This document shows, piece after piece, positions 40,411 to 49,457 of a stretch of DNA of 64,000 nt. The notes under the pieces were generated by a model. That model worked only from the letters and a program-made list of their open reading frames with translations. It was not told the DNA's origin and did not search any database. Positions within the stretch are counted from its first letter, which is position 1, and the number at the start of each line of letters is the position of its first letter. Source of the DNA: Sphingomonas taxi (lineage in GTDB: Bacteria; Pseudomonadota; Alphaproteobacteria; Sphingomonadales; Sphingomonadaceae); contig QFMX01000005.1 in NCBI GenBank assembly GCA_003240625.1, positions 212,095 through 276,094 of the forward strand, written 5' to 3'. A program made the position numbers and the translations under genes.

Positions 40411-41073
40411 TCAGCGGGGCGCGAGGACCAATCCGCCGTCGGGTTGCGTCACGACCGTTACGTCCCGATAGTCGATGATCCGTACATGCCGCGCGGCGAG
40501 ATCATGCGCAGCGCCGTGGGTGGCGGTGATGACCAGCACGTCTGCTCCCGCCGCCTCGCCTGCGGTGATTCCGGCGGCGGCGTCTTCGAACACGAGGCAA
40601 TCCCTGGCCGCGACGCCGAGACGTTCGGCAGCGACGAGGAAGCAATCCGGTGCGGGTTTGCCGTTGGGGATGTCGTCGGCGGCGATCATGGTGGCGGGGA
40701 TCGGCAGTCCGGCGGCCTTGAGGCGGACCTCAGCCAGCGCGCGCGGTGCCGAGGTGACGATCGTCCAGCGTTCGGGCAGTAGACTTGCCAGAAACGCGGC
40801 GGCGCCAGCGATCGGTTCGATGTCGTCGACGTCTTCCATCTCGGCCGCGGTGATCGCTGCGGCTTCGGCGACCGGGTCGACGCCGGGCAGGTTCAGGCGT
40901 CGGACGGTCTCGACCGATTGCACGCCGTGGATCGTCGGCACGAACGTCGCGGCGTCGAGGCCGTGGGCGATCGCCCATTTGGTCCAGGTGCGCTCGGCGG
41001 AGGCGATCGAGGTGAGGATCGTGCCGTCCATGTCGAACAGAAACGCGGCGTAGGTGCGGGTGGGGAGTGTCAT
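40411..41073 (-). CDS. HAD superfamily phosphatase (subfamily IA)
   Basis: 220 residues. Motif I FLFDMDGTILTS (nucleophile and acid Asp), motif II VTSAPRALAEV (Ser/Thr), motif III Lys in DDIPNGKPAPDCFL and motif IV LVFEDAAAGITAGEAAG are complete. The helical cap after motif I marks subfamily IA, like phosphoglycolate or sugar phosphatases. Substrate unknown. The start MTLPTRTYAAF at 41073 is used; the open frame further upstream runs through a family D repeat. Confidence 0.9.
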   Translation of the reverse strand: MTLPTRTYAAFLFDMDGTILTSIASAERTWTKWAIAHGLDAATFVPTIHGVQSVETVRRLNLPGVDPVAEAAAITAAEMEDVDDIEPIAGAAAFLASLLPERWTIVTSAPRALAEVRLKAAGLPIPATMIAADDIPNGKPAPDCFLVAAERLGVAARDCLVFEDAAAGITAGEAAGADVLVITATHGAAHDLAARHVRIIDYRDVTVVTQPDGGLVLAPR

Positions 41074-41128
41074 GCGAGGGCTCGTGAGGGGATTTGTGCG
41101 GTGGGGCAAGATCGCTCGCACGACGCAC

Positions 41129-41226
41129 TCGTCATTCCCGCGGAGGCGGGAACCCATATAGGCTGACGGGCGGATCGATCGAGACGATATAGATTATGGG
41201 TCCCCGCTTGCGCGGGGATGACGATG
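41129..41226. repeat. Family D inverted repeat
   Basis: Arms CGTCATTCCCGCGGAGGCGG / GGGTCCCCGCTTGCGCGGGG and so on, enclosing ~35 bp. It lies between the HAD and CsbD genes, both on the minus strand. Confidence 0.88.
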
Positions 41227-41261
41227 GTGTGAGTGGTGCCAGTGACCTGAACCCACCACGC

Positions 41262-41295
41262 AAAGAAAAGGCCGCTCCGGTTTCCCGAAGCGGCC
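41262..41295 (-). terminator. Intrinsic terminator of csbD
   Basis: On the minus strand GGCCGCTTCGG-GAAA-CCGGAGCGGCC forms an 11-bp stem (one G-U pair) with a GAAA tetraloop, followed by TTTTCTTT. It lies 24 bp past the csbD stop. A clear strong terminator. Confidence 0.9.
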
Positions 41296-41319
41296 TGTAT
41301 TCTCTCATCAAGCCAAAGC

Positions 41320-41502
41320 TTAGATGTCGTCGCCGAGTGCGCCCTTGACGCTGCCCTTGACGTTCTGCGCAGTGCCCTTGGCCTGCTGCGCCTCACCTTC
41401 GGCTACCAGCTTCTCGTTGTCGGTCGCCTTGCCGACGGCTTCCTTGACGTTGCCCGCAACCTTGTTGCCCGCTGCTGCGACCTTATCGGTGAACTCGCCC
41501 AT
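41320..41502 (-). CDS. CsbD family stress protein
   Basis: 60 residues, charged and helical, with the CsbD pattern DKVAAAGNKVAGNVKEAVGKATDNEKLVAEGEAQQAKGTAQN. The start at 41502 is preceded by GGAGGCTCTG; an in-frame ATG four codons earlier overlaps that SD. CsbD proteins are induced by general stress in many bacteria; molecular role unknown. Followed by a strong terminator. Confidence 0.88.
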   Translation of the reverse strand: MGEFTDKVAAAGNKVAGNVKEAVGKATDNEKLVAEGEAQQAKGTAQNVKGSVKGALGDDI

Positions 41503-41615
41503 CAGAGCCTCCACTTTGCTTTTGCGGACCCGCCAACCGGGCCGCTTGAACTTGCTAAGGTATAACGGCCGTGTTTACCGTGGGTTCCGTGACGTTTTGC
41601 GTCATGACCCGAGTT

Positions 41616-42608
41616 TCAGATCAGCCCTGCCAGCGGGCTCGACGGATCGGCATAGCGGCGCTGGCCCATCCGCCCGGCGCGATAGGCGAGCCGCCCCGAT
41701 TCGACCGCAGCCTTCATCGCCGCCGCCATCATCAACGGGTCCTTCGCCTCGGCGATCGCGGTGTTCATCAGCACGCCGTCGCAGCCGAGCTCCATCGCCA
41801 CCGCCGCATCCGACGCGGTGCCGACGCCGGCATCGACCAGCACAGGCACCCCTGCCCCCTCGACAATCAGCCGGATCGTCACGCGGTTCTGGATACCGAG
41901 ACCCGAGCCGATCGGTGCGCCCAGCGGCATGATCGCGACCGCGCCGGCGTTCTCCAGGCGCTTCGTCGCGATCGGGTCGTCAACGCAATAGACCATCGGC
42001 TTGAAGCCCTCATTGGCCAGGATCTCGGTAGCGCGCAGCGTCTCGACCATGTCGGGATAGAGCGTTTTCGCCTCGCCGAGCACTTCGAGCTTCACCAACT
42101 CCCAGCCGCCCGCCTCACGCGCGAGGCGCAATGTACGGATCGCCGATTCGGCATCGAAACAGCCGGCCGTGTTGGGAAGGTAGGTGATCTTCTTCGGGTC
42201 GATGAAGTCGGTCAGCATCGGCGCGTTGCGATCCGATACGTTGACGCGGCGGACGGCGACGGTGACGATCTCCGCGCCGGACGCTTCGACCGCGGCCGCG
42301 TTCTGCGCGAAATCCTTGTACTTGCCCGTGCCAACGATCAGCCGCGACCTGAAGGTCTTGCCGGCGACGGTCCAGCTATCCTCGTGGTCGCCGCCACCGA
42401 CGAAATGCACGATCTCGAGGTCGTCGCCATCCTCGACCATCACGTCTGCCAGCGTCGAGCGCGGCACCACCTCCATGTTGCGCTCCACCGCGATCTTCTC
42501 GGGCACGAGGCCCAGTTCGGTCGCGAGTTCGGCGAGGCTTAGCCCGGCGGTGACGCGCTTGTGCTCGCCGTTGACGGTGATCGAGACGGTGCCATCGGAA
42601 TGGGGCAT
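41616..42608 (-). CDS. thiG: Fused ThiS-ThiG: sulfur carrier and thiazole synthase
   Basis: 330 residues. Residues 1-~75 are a ThiS ubiquitin-like fold ([26 protein letters not shown] ... EIVHFVGGG). From ~80 the sequence is Thi[35 protein letters not shown] (with the Schiff-base Lys) and [47 protein letters not shown]. ThiG builds the thiazole ring of thiamine from DXP, dehydroglycine and sulfur from ThiS. The free ThiS Gly-Gly end is normally thiocarboxylated, but here Gly-Gly-Gly is internal. The start at 42608 leaves ThiS complete. Confidence 0.92.
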   Translation of the reverse strand: MPHSDGTVSITVNGEHKRVTAGLSLAELATELGLVPEKIAVERNMEVVPRSTLADVMVEDGDDLEIVHFVGGGDHEDSWTVAGKTFRSRLIVGTGKYKDFAQNAAAVEASGAEIVTVAVRRVNVSDRNAPMLTDFIDPKKITYLPNTAGCFDAESAIRTLRLAREAGGWELVKLEVLGEAKTLYPDMVETLRATEILANEGFKPMVYCVDDPIATKRLENAGAVAIMPLGAPIGSGLGIQNRVTIRLIVEGAGVPVLVDAGVGTASDAAVAMELGCDGVLMNTAIAEAKDPLMMAAAMKAAVESGRLAYRAGRMGQRRYADPSSPLAGLI

Positions 42609-42632
42609 GGGTGCGTGGTCCACTATAGCGAC

Positions 42633-42662
42633 GGCACGGCTCGACTTGTCGCGAGCCGTGCC
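42633..42662. promoter_or_regulatory. Perfect 11-bp dyad between thiG and aroQ
   Basis: GGCACGGCTCG and its exact complement CGAGCCGTGCC are separated by eight bases, in the 122-bp gap between the divergent thiS-thiG and aroQ starts. No T-run follows on either strand. It could be an operator or an mRNA-leader hairpin; no TPP riboswitch sequence is visible here. Confidence 0.45.
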
Positions 42663-42730
42663 TGTAAGGAATGGCGTGACGCGCATATAGGGATCGCTTC
42701 GCCGGCCCCGCAACCGAAAGGCTATCGCTC

Positions 42731-43165
42731 TTGCCAGATACCGTTTTCGTCCTGAACGGCCCCAACCTCAACCTGCTGGGAACGCGCGAGCCGGAGATCT
42801 ATGGCGACGAGACGCTCGACGATATCGCCGGGATGCTCGAGGATCGCGCGCGCGAGCTCGACCTGGAGATCGACATGCGCCAGTCGAACCACGAGGGCCA
42901 CCTCGTCGACTGGATCCAGGAGGCGCAGGCGCGCAGCGCGAAGGCCGTGATCCTCAACGCCGGTGCGTTCACGCATACCTCGGTCGCGGTGCACGACGCG
43001 ATCAAGGGCGTGAAGACCCCGGTGATCGAAGTGCATCTTTCCAACCCCCACACCCGTGAATCGTTCAGGCATGTGAGCCTGGTCGGTCAGGCGGCGAAGG
43101 GTACGATCGCGGGTTTCGGCGCGCTTTCGTATCTGCTCGCGCTTGAAGCCGTCGCACGGTTCTGA
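42731..43165 (+). CDS. aroQ: Type II 3-dehydroquinate dehydratase
   Basis: 144 residues. Type II motifs are present: [20 protein letters not shown] (catalytic Arg/Tyr loop), [30 protein letters not shown] and [15 protein letters not shown]. It makes 3-dehydroshikimate in the shikimate pathway. The start is TTG at 42731; no ATG or GTG is available in frame nearby. It precedes accB by 14 bp, so aroQ-accB-accC is probably one operon. Confidence 0.95.
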   Translation: MPDTVFVLNGPNLNLLGTREPEIYGDETLDDIAGMLEDRARELDLEIDMRQSNHEGHLVDWIQEAQARSAKAVILNAGAFTHTSVAVHDAIKGVKTPVIEVHLSNPHTRESFRHVSLVGQAAKGTIAGFGALSYLLALEAVARF

Positions 43166-43179
43166 CAGGAGGCCCCGCC

Positions 43180-43665
43180 ATGAACGATAAACCAGAAACA
43201 AAAGGCGCAATGCAGGTCGACGTGACCCTGGTGCGCCAGCTCGCCGAACTGCTCGACACCACGCAGCTGACCGAGATCGAAGTCGAGGACGGCTCGCGCC
43301 GCATTCGCGTCGCGCGCAAGGCCGCCCAGGCGGCGCCCGTCGCGCATTACGCGCCGCCCGCCCCGGCCCCCGTCTCGGCGCCGCTGTCGATCCCGCAAGC
43401 CGAGGTCGGCGCATCCGCCCCCGCGATCAGCGCGAGCGCGGTCAAGTCGCCGATGGTCGGCACGGTCTATCTTGCCGCCAACCCCGAGGCGAAGCCGTTC
43501 TCGACGGTCGGCCAAAAGGTCAACGCCGGCGACACGCTGCTGATCATCGAGGCGATGAAGGTGATGAACACGATCGTCGCGCCCTCGGCCGGCACCGTGA
43601 CCGCGATCCTGGTCGAGAACGGCCAGCCCGTCGAGTTCGACCAGCCGCTGGTCGTGGTGGAATAA
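43180..43665 (+). CDS. accB: Biotin carboxyl carrier protein of acetyl-CoA carboxylase
   Basis: 161 residues. N-terminal helix ([33 protein letters not shown]), an Ala/Pro-rich linker (~48-75) and the biotinyl domain with the biotin-lysine in EAMKVMNTI. The linker length is normal. It carries biotin for acetyl-CoA carboxylase, the first step of fatty-acid synthesis. Its stop overlaps the accC start (TAATG). Confidence 0.96.
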   Translation: MNDKPETKGAMQVDVTLVRQLAELLDTTQLTEIEVEDGSRRIRVARKAAQAAPVAHYAPPAPAPVSAPLSIPQAEVGASAPAISASAVKSPMVGTVYLAANPEAKPFSTVGQKVNAGDTLLIIEAMKVMNTIVAPSAGTVTAILVENGQPVEFDQPLVVVE

Positions 43666-45017
43666 TGCGGCAGATCAACAAGCTGCTGATCGCCAACCGC
43701 GGCGAGATCGCGCTGCGGATCCATCGTGCCTGCCACGAGATGGGCATCAAGACCGTTGCGGTCCACTCGACCGCCGACGCCGACGCGATGCACGTGCGGC
43801 TCGCCGACGAGGCGATCTGCATCGGACCGCCGTCGGCGACCGACAGCTATCTGAACATCCCGAACATCATCTCGGCCGCAGAAATCAGCGGCGCGGACGC
43901 GATCCATCCGGGCTACGGCTTCCTCAGCGAGAACGCGCAGTTCGCCGAGATCGTCGAACTCCACAACATCCTGTTCGTCGGGCCCAAGCCCGAGCACATC
44001 CGCACGATGGGCGACAAGGTTCAGGCCAAGCGCACCGCGGGCGCGCTCGGGCTGCCGCTCGTCCCCGGTTCGGATGGCGCGATCAGCGATATCGCCGAGG
44101 CCAAGGCGATCGCCGAGTCGATCGGCTATCCGGTAATCATCAAGGCCGCGAGCGGCGGCGGTGGTCGCGGGATGAAGGTCGTCAACGACGCCGACGATCT
44201 CGAAACGCAGATGCAGCAGGCCGGCAGCGAGGCGAAGGCCGCGTTCGGCGACGCCACAGTCTACATGGAAAAATACCTCGGCAATCCGCGGCATATCGAA
44301 TTCCAGATCTTCGGCGACGGCAACGGCAACGCGATCCACCTCGGCGAGCGCGACTGCTCGTTGCAGCGCCGCCACCAGAAGGTGCTCGAGGAAGCGCCCT
44401 CGCCGATCATCACCGCGGAAGAACGCGAGCGGATGGGCGGGATCGTCGCCAAGGCGATGGCCGACATGGGCTATCGCGGCGCGGGGACGATCGAGTTCCT
44501 GTGGGAAGCGGGCGAATTCTACTTCATCGAGATGAACACCCGGCTCCAGGTCGAGCATCCGGTGACCGAGATGATCACCGGGCTGGATCTCGTGCGCGAG
44601 CAAATCCGCGTGGCCGAGGGTCATCCGCTGACGCTGCGGCAGGAAGACGTCCAGTTTCGCGGTCATGCGATCGAGTGCCGCATCAACGCCGAGGACCCGC
44701 GCACGTTCGCGCCGTCGCCGGGGTTGGTAAAGGTGTATCACGCGCCGGGCGGGATGCATGTGCGCGTCGATAGCGGGCTGTATGCGGGGTACCGCGTGCC
44801 GCCTTACTACGACTCGATGATCGCCAAGCTGATCGTCTATGGGACAACCCGGCAGGGTGCGCTGCGGCGACTGCGGCGTGCGCTCGAGGAGATGGTGATC
44901 GAGGGCGTCACGACGACGATCCCGCTGCACCGCGCGCTGCTCGACGACCCCGAGTTTCAGGAAGGCGCGTACACGATCAAGTGGCTGGAAGAGTGGTTGG
45001 CCAAGCAGGGGGCGTGA
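43665..45017 (+). CDS. accC: Biotin carboxylase subunit of acetyl-CoA carboxylase
   Basis: 450 residues. N-terminal domain [23 protein letters not shown]-grasp with the glycine loop [35 protein letters not shown] (metal/ATP ligands and active-site Arg), and a C-terminal domain. It carboxylates the biotin on AccB using bicarbonate and ATP. Translationally coupled to accB by a one-base overlap. Confidence 0.96.
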   Translation: MRQINKLLIANRGEIALRIHRACHEMGIKTVAVHSTADADAMHVRLADEAICIGPPSATDSYLNIPNIISAAEISGADAIHPGYGFLSENAQFAEIVELHNILFVGPKPEHIRTMGDKVQAKRTAGALGLPLVPGSDGAISDIAEAKAIAESIGYPVIIKAASGGGGRGMKVVNDADDLETQMQQAGSEAKAAFGDATVYMEKYLGNPRHIEFQIFGDGNGNAIHLGERDCSLQRRHQKVLEEAPSPIITAEERERMGGIVAKAMADMGYRGAGTIEFLWEAGEFYFIEMNTRLQVEHPVTEMITGLDLVREQIRVAEGHPLTLRQEDVQFRGHAIECRINAEDPRTFAPSPGLVKVYHAPGGMHVRVDSGLYAGYRVPPYYDSMIAKLIVYGTTRQGALRRLRRALEEMVIEGVTTTIPLHRALLDDPEFQEGAYTIKWLEEWLAKQGA

Positions 45018-45026
45018 GCGCCTGAC

Positions 45027-45133
45027 TTCCCCCTCCCTGGAATGGAGGGGCCGGGGGTGGGTCGGCTCGGGGCGGGCCGGACGTTCCCTCGAAACCGACC
45101 CACCCCCTTACCCCTCCCTTCCAGGGAGGGGAG
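45027..45133. repeat. Family A inverted repeat, copy 5
   Basis: Arms TCCCCCTCCCTGGAATGGAG and the mirrored CCCTCCCTTCCAGGGAGGGG. It lies ten bp after accC and just before the GTG of the arsC-like gene. The arsC frame is open upstream through it to 45042 (read as PTPLPLPSREGS). Confidence 0.9.
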
Positions 45134-45149
45134 TTTTGACGGAGCATTC

Positions 45150-45485
45150 GTGAAGGCGACGATCTACCACAACCCGCGTTGCTCCAAGTCCCGCGAGGCG
45201 CTTGCCCTGCTGCAGGAGGCCGGGGCGGACGTCACGATCGTCGAATATCTGAAGAACCCGCCGTCCCGGTCCGAGCTGGTCCGCCTTTACGACCGCGCGG
45301 GCATGACACCGCGCCAGGGTCTCCGGATGGCCGAGTACGGCGCTAAGGCCGTGAAGCATGGCGACGCCGAGGCAATCCTCGATGCGATGATGATCGATCC
45401 GCTGCTGATCGAACGGCCGCTGGTCGAGACCGACAAGGGCGTCCGGCTCGGTCGACCGATCGCGCGGCTGCACGAGATCCTGTGA
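45150..45485 (+). CDS. arsC: ArsC/Spx-like arsenate reductase family protein
   Basis: 111 residues, thioredoxin-like. The redox Cys is in IYHNPRCSKSREAL, followed by VEYLKNPPSRSEL and RPLVETDKGVRLGRP. Glutaredoxin-linked ArsC reduces arsenate to arsenite; YffB-like relatives with the same fold have other thiol roles, so substrate is not certain. A GTG start at 45150, with GGAGC 10 bases before, is preferred over an ATG at 45042 that lies in the repeat. The end is 181 bp from glnB. Confidence 0.87.
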   Translation: MKATIYHNPRCSKSREALALLQEAGADVTIVEYLKNPPSRSELVRLYDRAGMTPRQGLRMAEYGAKAVKHGDAEAILDAMMIDPLLIERPLVETDKGVRLGRPIARLHEIL

Positions 45486-45513
45486 CCGGCTCCCCTGCCC
45501 TCGCATTGCGCAC

Positions 45514-45528
45514 GCACCACTCGGGTGC
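45514..45528 (+). promoter_or_regulatory. NtrC-type binding dyad upstream of glnB
   Basis: GCACC-ACTCG-GGTGC, a perfect match to the NtrC core GCACC-N5-GGTGC. It is about 58 bp upstream of the sigma-54 promoter and extended by TTGCG on the left and CGCAA on the right. Binding is inferred from the consensus only. Confidence 0.7.
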
Positions 45529-45546
45529 CGCAATTTCGGGCAGTGA

Positions 45547-46005
<459 letters not shown>

Positions 46006-46037
46006 TTCAGAACCACGCATATGGCGTTGACGACGCG

Positions 46038-46089
46038 TGACGACATCGTCATTTGACGCAGCGCAACATTGTGTGGAAATCACGTTCCA
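46038..46089 (+). promoter_or_regulatory. Two dyads in the glnA upstream region
   Basis: A perfect 14-bp palindrome TGACGACATCGTCA (46038-46051) and an inverted repeat TGGAA-ATCACG-TTCCA (46074-46089) lie in the 144 bp between glnB and glnA. They may be operators of a glnA-own promoter or mRNA hairpins. No clear -24/-12 motif is visible here. Confidence 0.4.
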
Positions 46090-46149
46090 TACCGCAATTA
46101 GATTCCCCGCATGGCGCGGCGGAAGTCTCAAAAACGAAGGGCAAGCATC

Positions 46150-47562
46150 ATGGCGAATTCGGCCTCCGACGTTCTCAAGATGATCAAGGACCAGGAGATC
46201 GAGTGGGTCGATCTGCGGTTCACCGATCCCAAGGGCAAGTGGCAGCATCTGACGATGGTCGCCAGCCTGATCGGCGAAGACGAGCTGACCGACGGCCTGA
46301 TGTTCGACGGCTCGTCGATCGAGGGCTGGAAGGCGATCAACGAGAGCGACATGACGCTCAAGCCCGATCTCGACGCGGTCTATGTCGATCCGTTCTCGGC
46401 GACGCCGATGATGATCCTGATCTGCGACATCGCCGATCCGTCGACCGGCGAGCTGTATTCGCGCGATCCGCGCTCGACCGCCAAGCGCGCCGAGGCGTAT
46501 CTGCTGACCACCGGCGTCGGCGACACCGTGTATGTCGGCCCCGAAGCCGAATTCTTCATGTTCGACGACGTCCGCTTCGAAAACAGCTATTCGACCAGCT
46601 ACTACAAGATCGACGACATCGAGCTGCCGGGCAATTCGGGTCGCGAATATGAGGGCGGCAACCTGGGCCATCGTCCGCGTGCCAAGGGCGGCTACTTCCC
46701 GGTCGCACCGGTCGACTCGGCCGTCGACATTCGCGGCGAGATGGTCTCGACGATGATCGAGATGGGCCTGCCCTGCGACAAGCATCACCACGAGGTCGCG
46801 GCCGCACAGCATGAGCTGGGCCTGACCTTCGGGACGCTGACGCAGACCGCGGATCGCATGCAGATCTACAAGTATGTCGTCCACCAGGTCGCGCACGCGT
46901 ACGGCAAGACGGCGACGTTCATGCCCAAGCCGATCAAGGAGGACAACGGTTCGGGGATGCACACGCATTTCTCGATCTGGGACGGCAAGACCCCGCTGTT
47001 CGCCGGCAACGGCTATGCGGGCCTCTCCGACATGTGCCTGTATTTCATCGGCGGCATCATCAAGCATGCCAAGGCGGTCAACGCGTTCACCAACCCGTCG
47101 ACGAACAGCTACAAGCGCCTCGTCCCCGGTTACGAAGCACCGGTGTTGCTCGCCTACTCGGCGCGCAACCGCTCGGCATCGTGCCGCATTCCGTACGGCA
47201 CCGGCCCCAAGGCGAAGCGCGTCGAAGTGCGCTTCCCGGACGCGCTGGCCAACCCGTATCTCGCTTATGCGGCGCTGATGATGGCCGGCATGGACGGCAT
47301 CCTGAACAAGATCCATCCGGGCGAGGCGATGGACAAGAACCTGTACGACCTGCCGCCGGCAGAGCTCGCACAAGTCCCGACCGTCGCGGGTTCGCTCCGC
47401 GAGGCGCTCGACTGCCTGCTCGCGGATCACGACTTCCTGCTGAAGGGTGACGTGTTCTCGAAGGACCAGATCGAGAGCTATGTCGAGATCAAGCGCGCCG
47501 AGGTCGCGCGCTGGGAGATGACGCCGAGCCCGGTCGAGTATGATATGTACTACAGCGGGTGA
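46150..47562 (+). CDS. glnA: Glutamine synthetase type I
   Basis: 470 residues. The beta-grasp N-terminus has [15 protein letters not shown] and [12 protein letters not shown]. The ATP/Mg region includes [10 protein letters not shown], and later [13 protein letters not shown] and [27 protein letters not shown] holds the adenylylated Tyr (near 397), so the enzyme is of the regulated GS-I beta type. It makes glutamine from glutamate, ammonia and ATP. The start [14 protein letters not shown] has AAGGGC upstream; the ATG at 46111 is rejected. Confidence 0.97.
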   Translation: MANSASDVLKMIKDQEIEWVDLRFTDPKGKWQHLTMVASLIGEDELTDGLMFDGSSIEGWKAINESDMTLKPDLDAVYVDPFSATPMMILICDIADPSTGELYSRDPRSTAKRAEAYLLTTGVGDTVYVGPEAEFFMFDDVRFENSYSTSYYKIDDIELPGNSGREYEGGNLGHRPRAKGGYFPVAPVDSAVDIRGEMVSTMIEMGLPCDKHHHEVAAAQHELGLTFGTLTQTADRMQIYKYVVHQVAHAYGKTATFMPKPIKEDNGSGMHTHFSIWDGKTPLFAGNGYAGLSDMCLYFIGGIIKHAKAVNAFTNPSTNSYKRLVPGYEAPVLLAYSARNRSASCRIPYGTGPKAKRVEVRFPDALANPYLAYAALMMAGMDGILNKIHPGEAMDKNLYDLPPAELAQVPTVAGSLREALDCLLADHDFLLKGDVFSKDQIESYVEIKRAEVARWEMTPSPVEYDMYYSG

Positions 47563-47584
47563 GGCGCGACCACGCTCGCGCCGA

Positions 47585-47660
47585 TCCGCGCAGCGGATAT
47601 CCGCTGTCGGCCGGCGTCGTGTAGCGACGACCGACGGCGTGGCTTTGCCACGTCGCTGAT
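47585..47660 (+). other. Hairpin cluster after glnA
   Basis: Three short dyads follow glnA: AGCGGATATCCGCT near 47591, CGTCG-TGTAG-CGACG near 47617, and GTGGC-TTT-GCCAC near 47639. They precede the intrinsic terminator at 47669. They may stabilise the glnA mRNA 3' end or be part of a 3'-UTR small RNA; no coding potential seen. Confidence 0.4.
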
Positions 47661-47668
47661 TGAGAAAA

Positions 47669-47699
47669 GGGCGCCGGGAGCAATCCAGGCGCCCTTATT
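47669..47699 (+). terminator. Intrinsic terminator of glnA
   Basis: GGGCGCC (47669-47675) and GGCGCCC (47688-47694) with a 12-base loop, preceded by AAAA and followed by TTATT. Stem of seven GC pairs. The A-run on the other side allows bidirectional action. Confidence 0.75.
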
Positions 47700-47703
47700 C
47701 GTA

Positions 47704-47824
47704 GATCCTCCCCTGCAAGGGGAGGTGGCTGGCGCAGCCGGACGGAGGGGTATCGCCGCTCTCGATAGGGCGGATACCCCTCCGTCAGCCGAGGGGCTGC
47801 CACCTCCCCTTGCAGGGGAGGATC
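47704..47824. repeat. Family B inverted repeat, copy 4
   Basis: Outer arms GATCCTCCCCTGCAAGGGGA and its complement, inner GACGGAGGGGTATC and its mirrored partner. It starts five bp after the glnA terminator. Confidence 0.88.
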
Positions 47825-47832
47825 ACGTTGCC

Positions 47833-47928
47833 TGTCATTCTCCGCGCAGGCGGGAAGCCATACTGGACCGCGTGATAGACGCGCGAGCGGTCGAGGTGTG
47901 GATCCCCGCCTGCGCGGGGATGACGATG
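47833..47928. repeat. Family D inverted repeat
   Basis: GTCATTCTCCGCGCAGGCGG and its mirrored CCCCGCCTGCGCGGGGATGAC around ~40 bp. It follows the family B copy with only eight bases between. Confidence 0.85.
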
Positions 47929-47954
47929 GGGGATCGAGTGCGTCCGCGCCGAGC

Positions 47955-48013
47955 TTGTTTCCCCGCGAAGGCGGGGATCCAGTCTGGGCTCCCGCCTTCG
48001 CGGGAGAACAAGA
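47955..48013. repeat. Family D inverted repeat, second in the row
   Basis: TGTTTCCCCGCGAAGGCGGG and the mirrored CCCGCCTTCGCGGGAGAACA around ~15 bp. It is close kin of the element inside the amine oxidase gene at 25125. The ABC1-kinase frame is open through it but the kinase starts at 48117. Confidence 0.88.
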
Positions 48014-48116
48014 AGGGGTAGCTTCGGTTAACTTCGATCGCTGGATTCGATTGATCGACCGCTCCCGCCACCCATATCCCTCACGAGAGCCCCCCCGAAA
48101 AACCCAAGGAACATCC

Positions 48117-49454
48117 GTGACCGAAGACAGCGGCAACAGCGCCGGACGCGCGATCCCGAGCGGCCGTCTCGCTCGCCTCGGCGTCTTCGGCAAACTCGCG
48201 GGCGGCGTTGCGGGCGGCGTCGTCGCCGAGGGCGCGCGTCGGCTCGCCAGCGGCGAACGCCCCAAGATTGGTGACCTCCTCCTCACCCCCGCCAACGCGA
48301 CCCGCGTCGCCGACCAACTCTCCCACCTCCGCGGCGCGGCGATGAAGCTGGGCCAAATGATCTCGATGGACGCGGGCGACATGCTCCCGCCCGAACTCGC
48401 GACGATCCTCGCGCGGCTGCGCAACAACGCGCACCACATGCCGCCGCAGCAGCTCGACCGCGTGCTCGCCGCCGAATGGGGCAAGGACTGGCGTCGCCGC
48501 TTCGCGCATTTCCAGGCACACCCGGTCGCTGCCGCTTCGATCGGCCAGGTTCACCGTGCCCGCCTGCCCGACGGCACCGAGCTGGCGATCAAGGTCCAAT
48601 ATCCCGGCGTGAAGGAGAGCATCGACGCGGATGTCGATAACGTCGCGACGCTGCTCCGGGTGTCCGGCATGCTGCCCAAGTCGCTCGACATCGCGCCATT
48701 GCTGGACGAGGCGAAGAAGCAGCTCCACGAGGAAGCCGATTACCTCCGCGAGGCGCAGATGCTCGCGCGCTACGGCGATCTGCTCGCCGACCAGCCACAG
48801 TTCGTCGTCCCCAAGCTCCATTCCGATCTCACCACGCCGCGCGTCCTCGCGATGAGCTTCGTCACGGGCGTTCCGGTCGAGACATTGGAGACAGCGCCGC
48901 AGGTCGTGCGTGACCGCGTCATGCACGACCTGATCTCGCTCGTGCTGCGCGAACTGTTCGATTGGCGGCTGATGCAGACCGACCCGAACTTCGCCAATTA
49001 TCGCTGGCAGCCCGAGACCGAGAAGCTGGTCCTGCTCGATTTCGGCGCCGCCCGCCCCCTGCCCGCCGAAACCGGCGAAGGCTATCGCCGCCTGCTCACC
49101 GCAGCGCTTGCGGGGGATCGCGATGCCGTACGCGAGGCCGCCATCGCTGCCGGGTTCCTCGGCGAAGCGGCAGTGCTGCAACACCGCGCGCTGGTCGACC
49201 GGATGATCGACGTGATCCTCGCAGAACTCGCCAAGCCGGGTCCGTTCGACTTCGGCGACCGCGCGTTCGTCGGCGTGCTGCGCGAACAGGGCACCGAGAT
49301 CGCGCGCGACCGCGATACGTGGCACTTGCCCCCAATCGACACGCTGTTCGTCCAGCGCAAGATCAGCGGCACCGCCCTGCTCGCCGCGCGTCTCAAGGCG
49401 CGGGTCGATATCCGTACGATGGTCGCCGCCTATTGTGACGGCGCGGCATCGTGA
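48117..49454 (+). CDS. ABC1/UbiB-family atypical kinase
   Basis: 445 residues. The family motifs are RGAAMKLGQMISMD (KxGQ), AAASIGQVHRARLPDG (A-rich loop and signature), AIKVQYPG (the Lys) and the ExD region with DEAKKQLHEEADYLREA. LMQTDPNFANYRW and LLDFGAARPL carry the catalytic Asp and DFG. UbiB-type proteins aid ubiquinone synthesis or lipid handling. There is no C-terminal transmembrane pair, so it is ABC1 (ADCK-like) rather than UbiB proper. The start is GTG at 48117 with AAGGA upstream; the frame to 47898 lies in the family D repeats. Confidence 0.88.
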   Translation: MTEDSGNSAGRAIPSGRLARLGVFGKLAGGVAGGVVAEGARRLASGERPKIGDLLLTPANATRVADQLSHLRGAAMKLGQMISMDAGDMLPPELATILARLRNNAHHMPPQQLDRVLAAEWGKDWRRRFAHFQAHPVAAASIGQVHRARLPDGTELAIKVQYPGVKESIDADVDNVATLLRVSGMLPKSLDIAPLLDEAKKQLHEEADYLREAQMLARYGDLLADQPQFVVPKLHSDLTTPRVLAMSFVTGVPVETLETAPQVVRDRVMHDLISLVLRELFDWRLMQTDPNFANYRWQPETEKLVLLDFGAARPLPAETGEGYRRLLTAALAGDRDAVREAAIAAGFLGEAAVLQHRALVDRMIDVILAELAKPGPFDFGDRAFVGVLREQGTEIARDRDTWHLPPIDTLFVQRKISGTALLAARLKARVDIRTMVAAYCDGAAS

Positions 49455-49457
49455 GGA

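Noticed and set aside
45042..45149. Upstream extension of the arsC-like gene by 36 codons from an ATG at 45042
   Set aside because: The extension is the translation of a family A palindrome; the GTG at 45150 has a ribosome-binding site and gives the usual family N-terminus.
47898..48116. Upstream extension of the ABC1 kinase through the family D repeats
   Set aside because: The added residues (LFPREGGDPVWAPAFAGE and similar) are repeat-derived; the GTG at 48117 with AAGGA upstream fits better.
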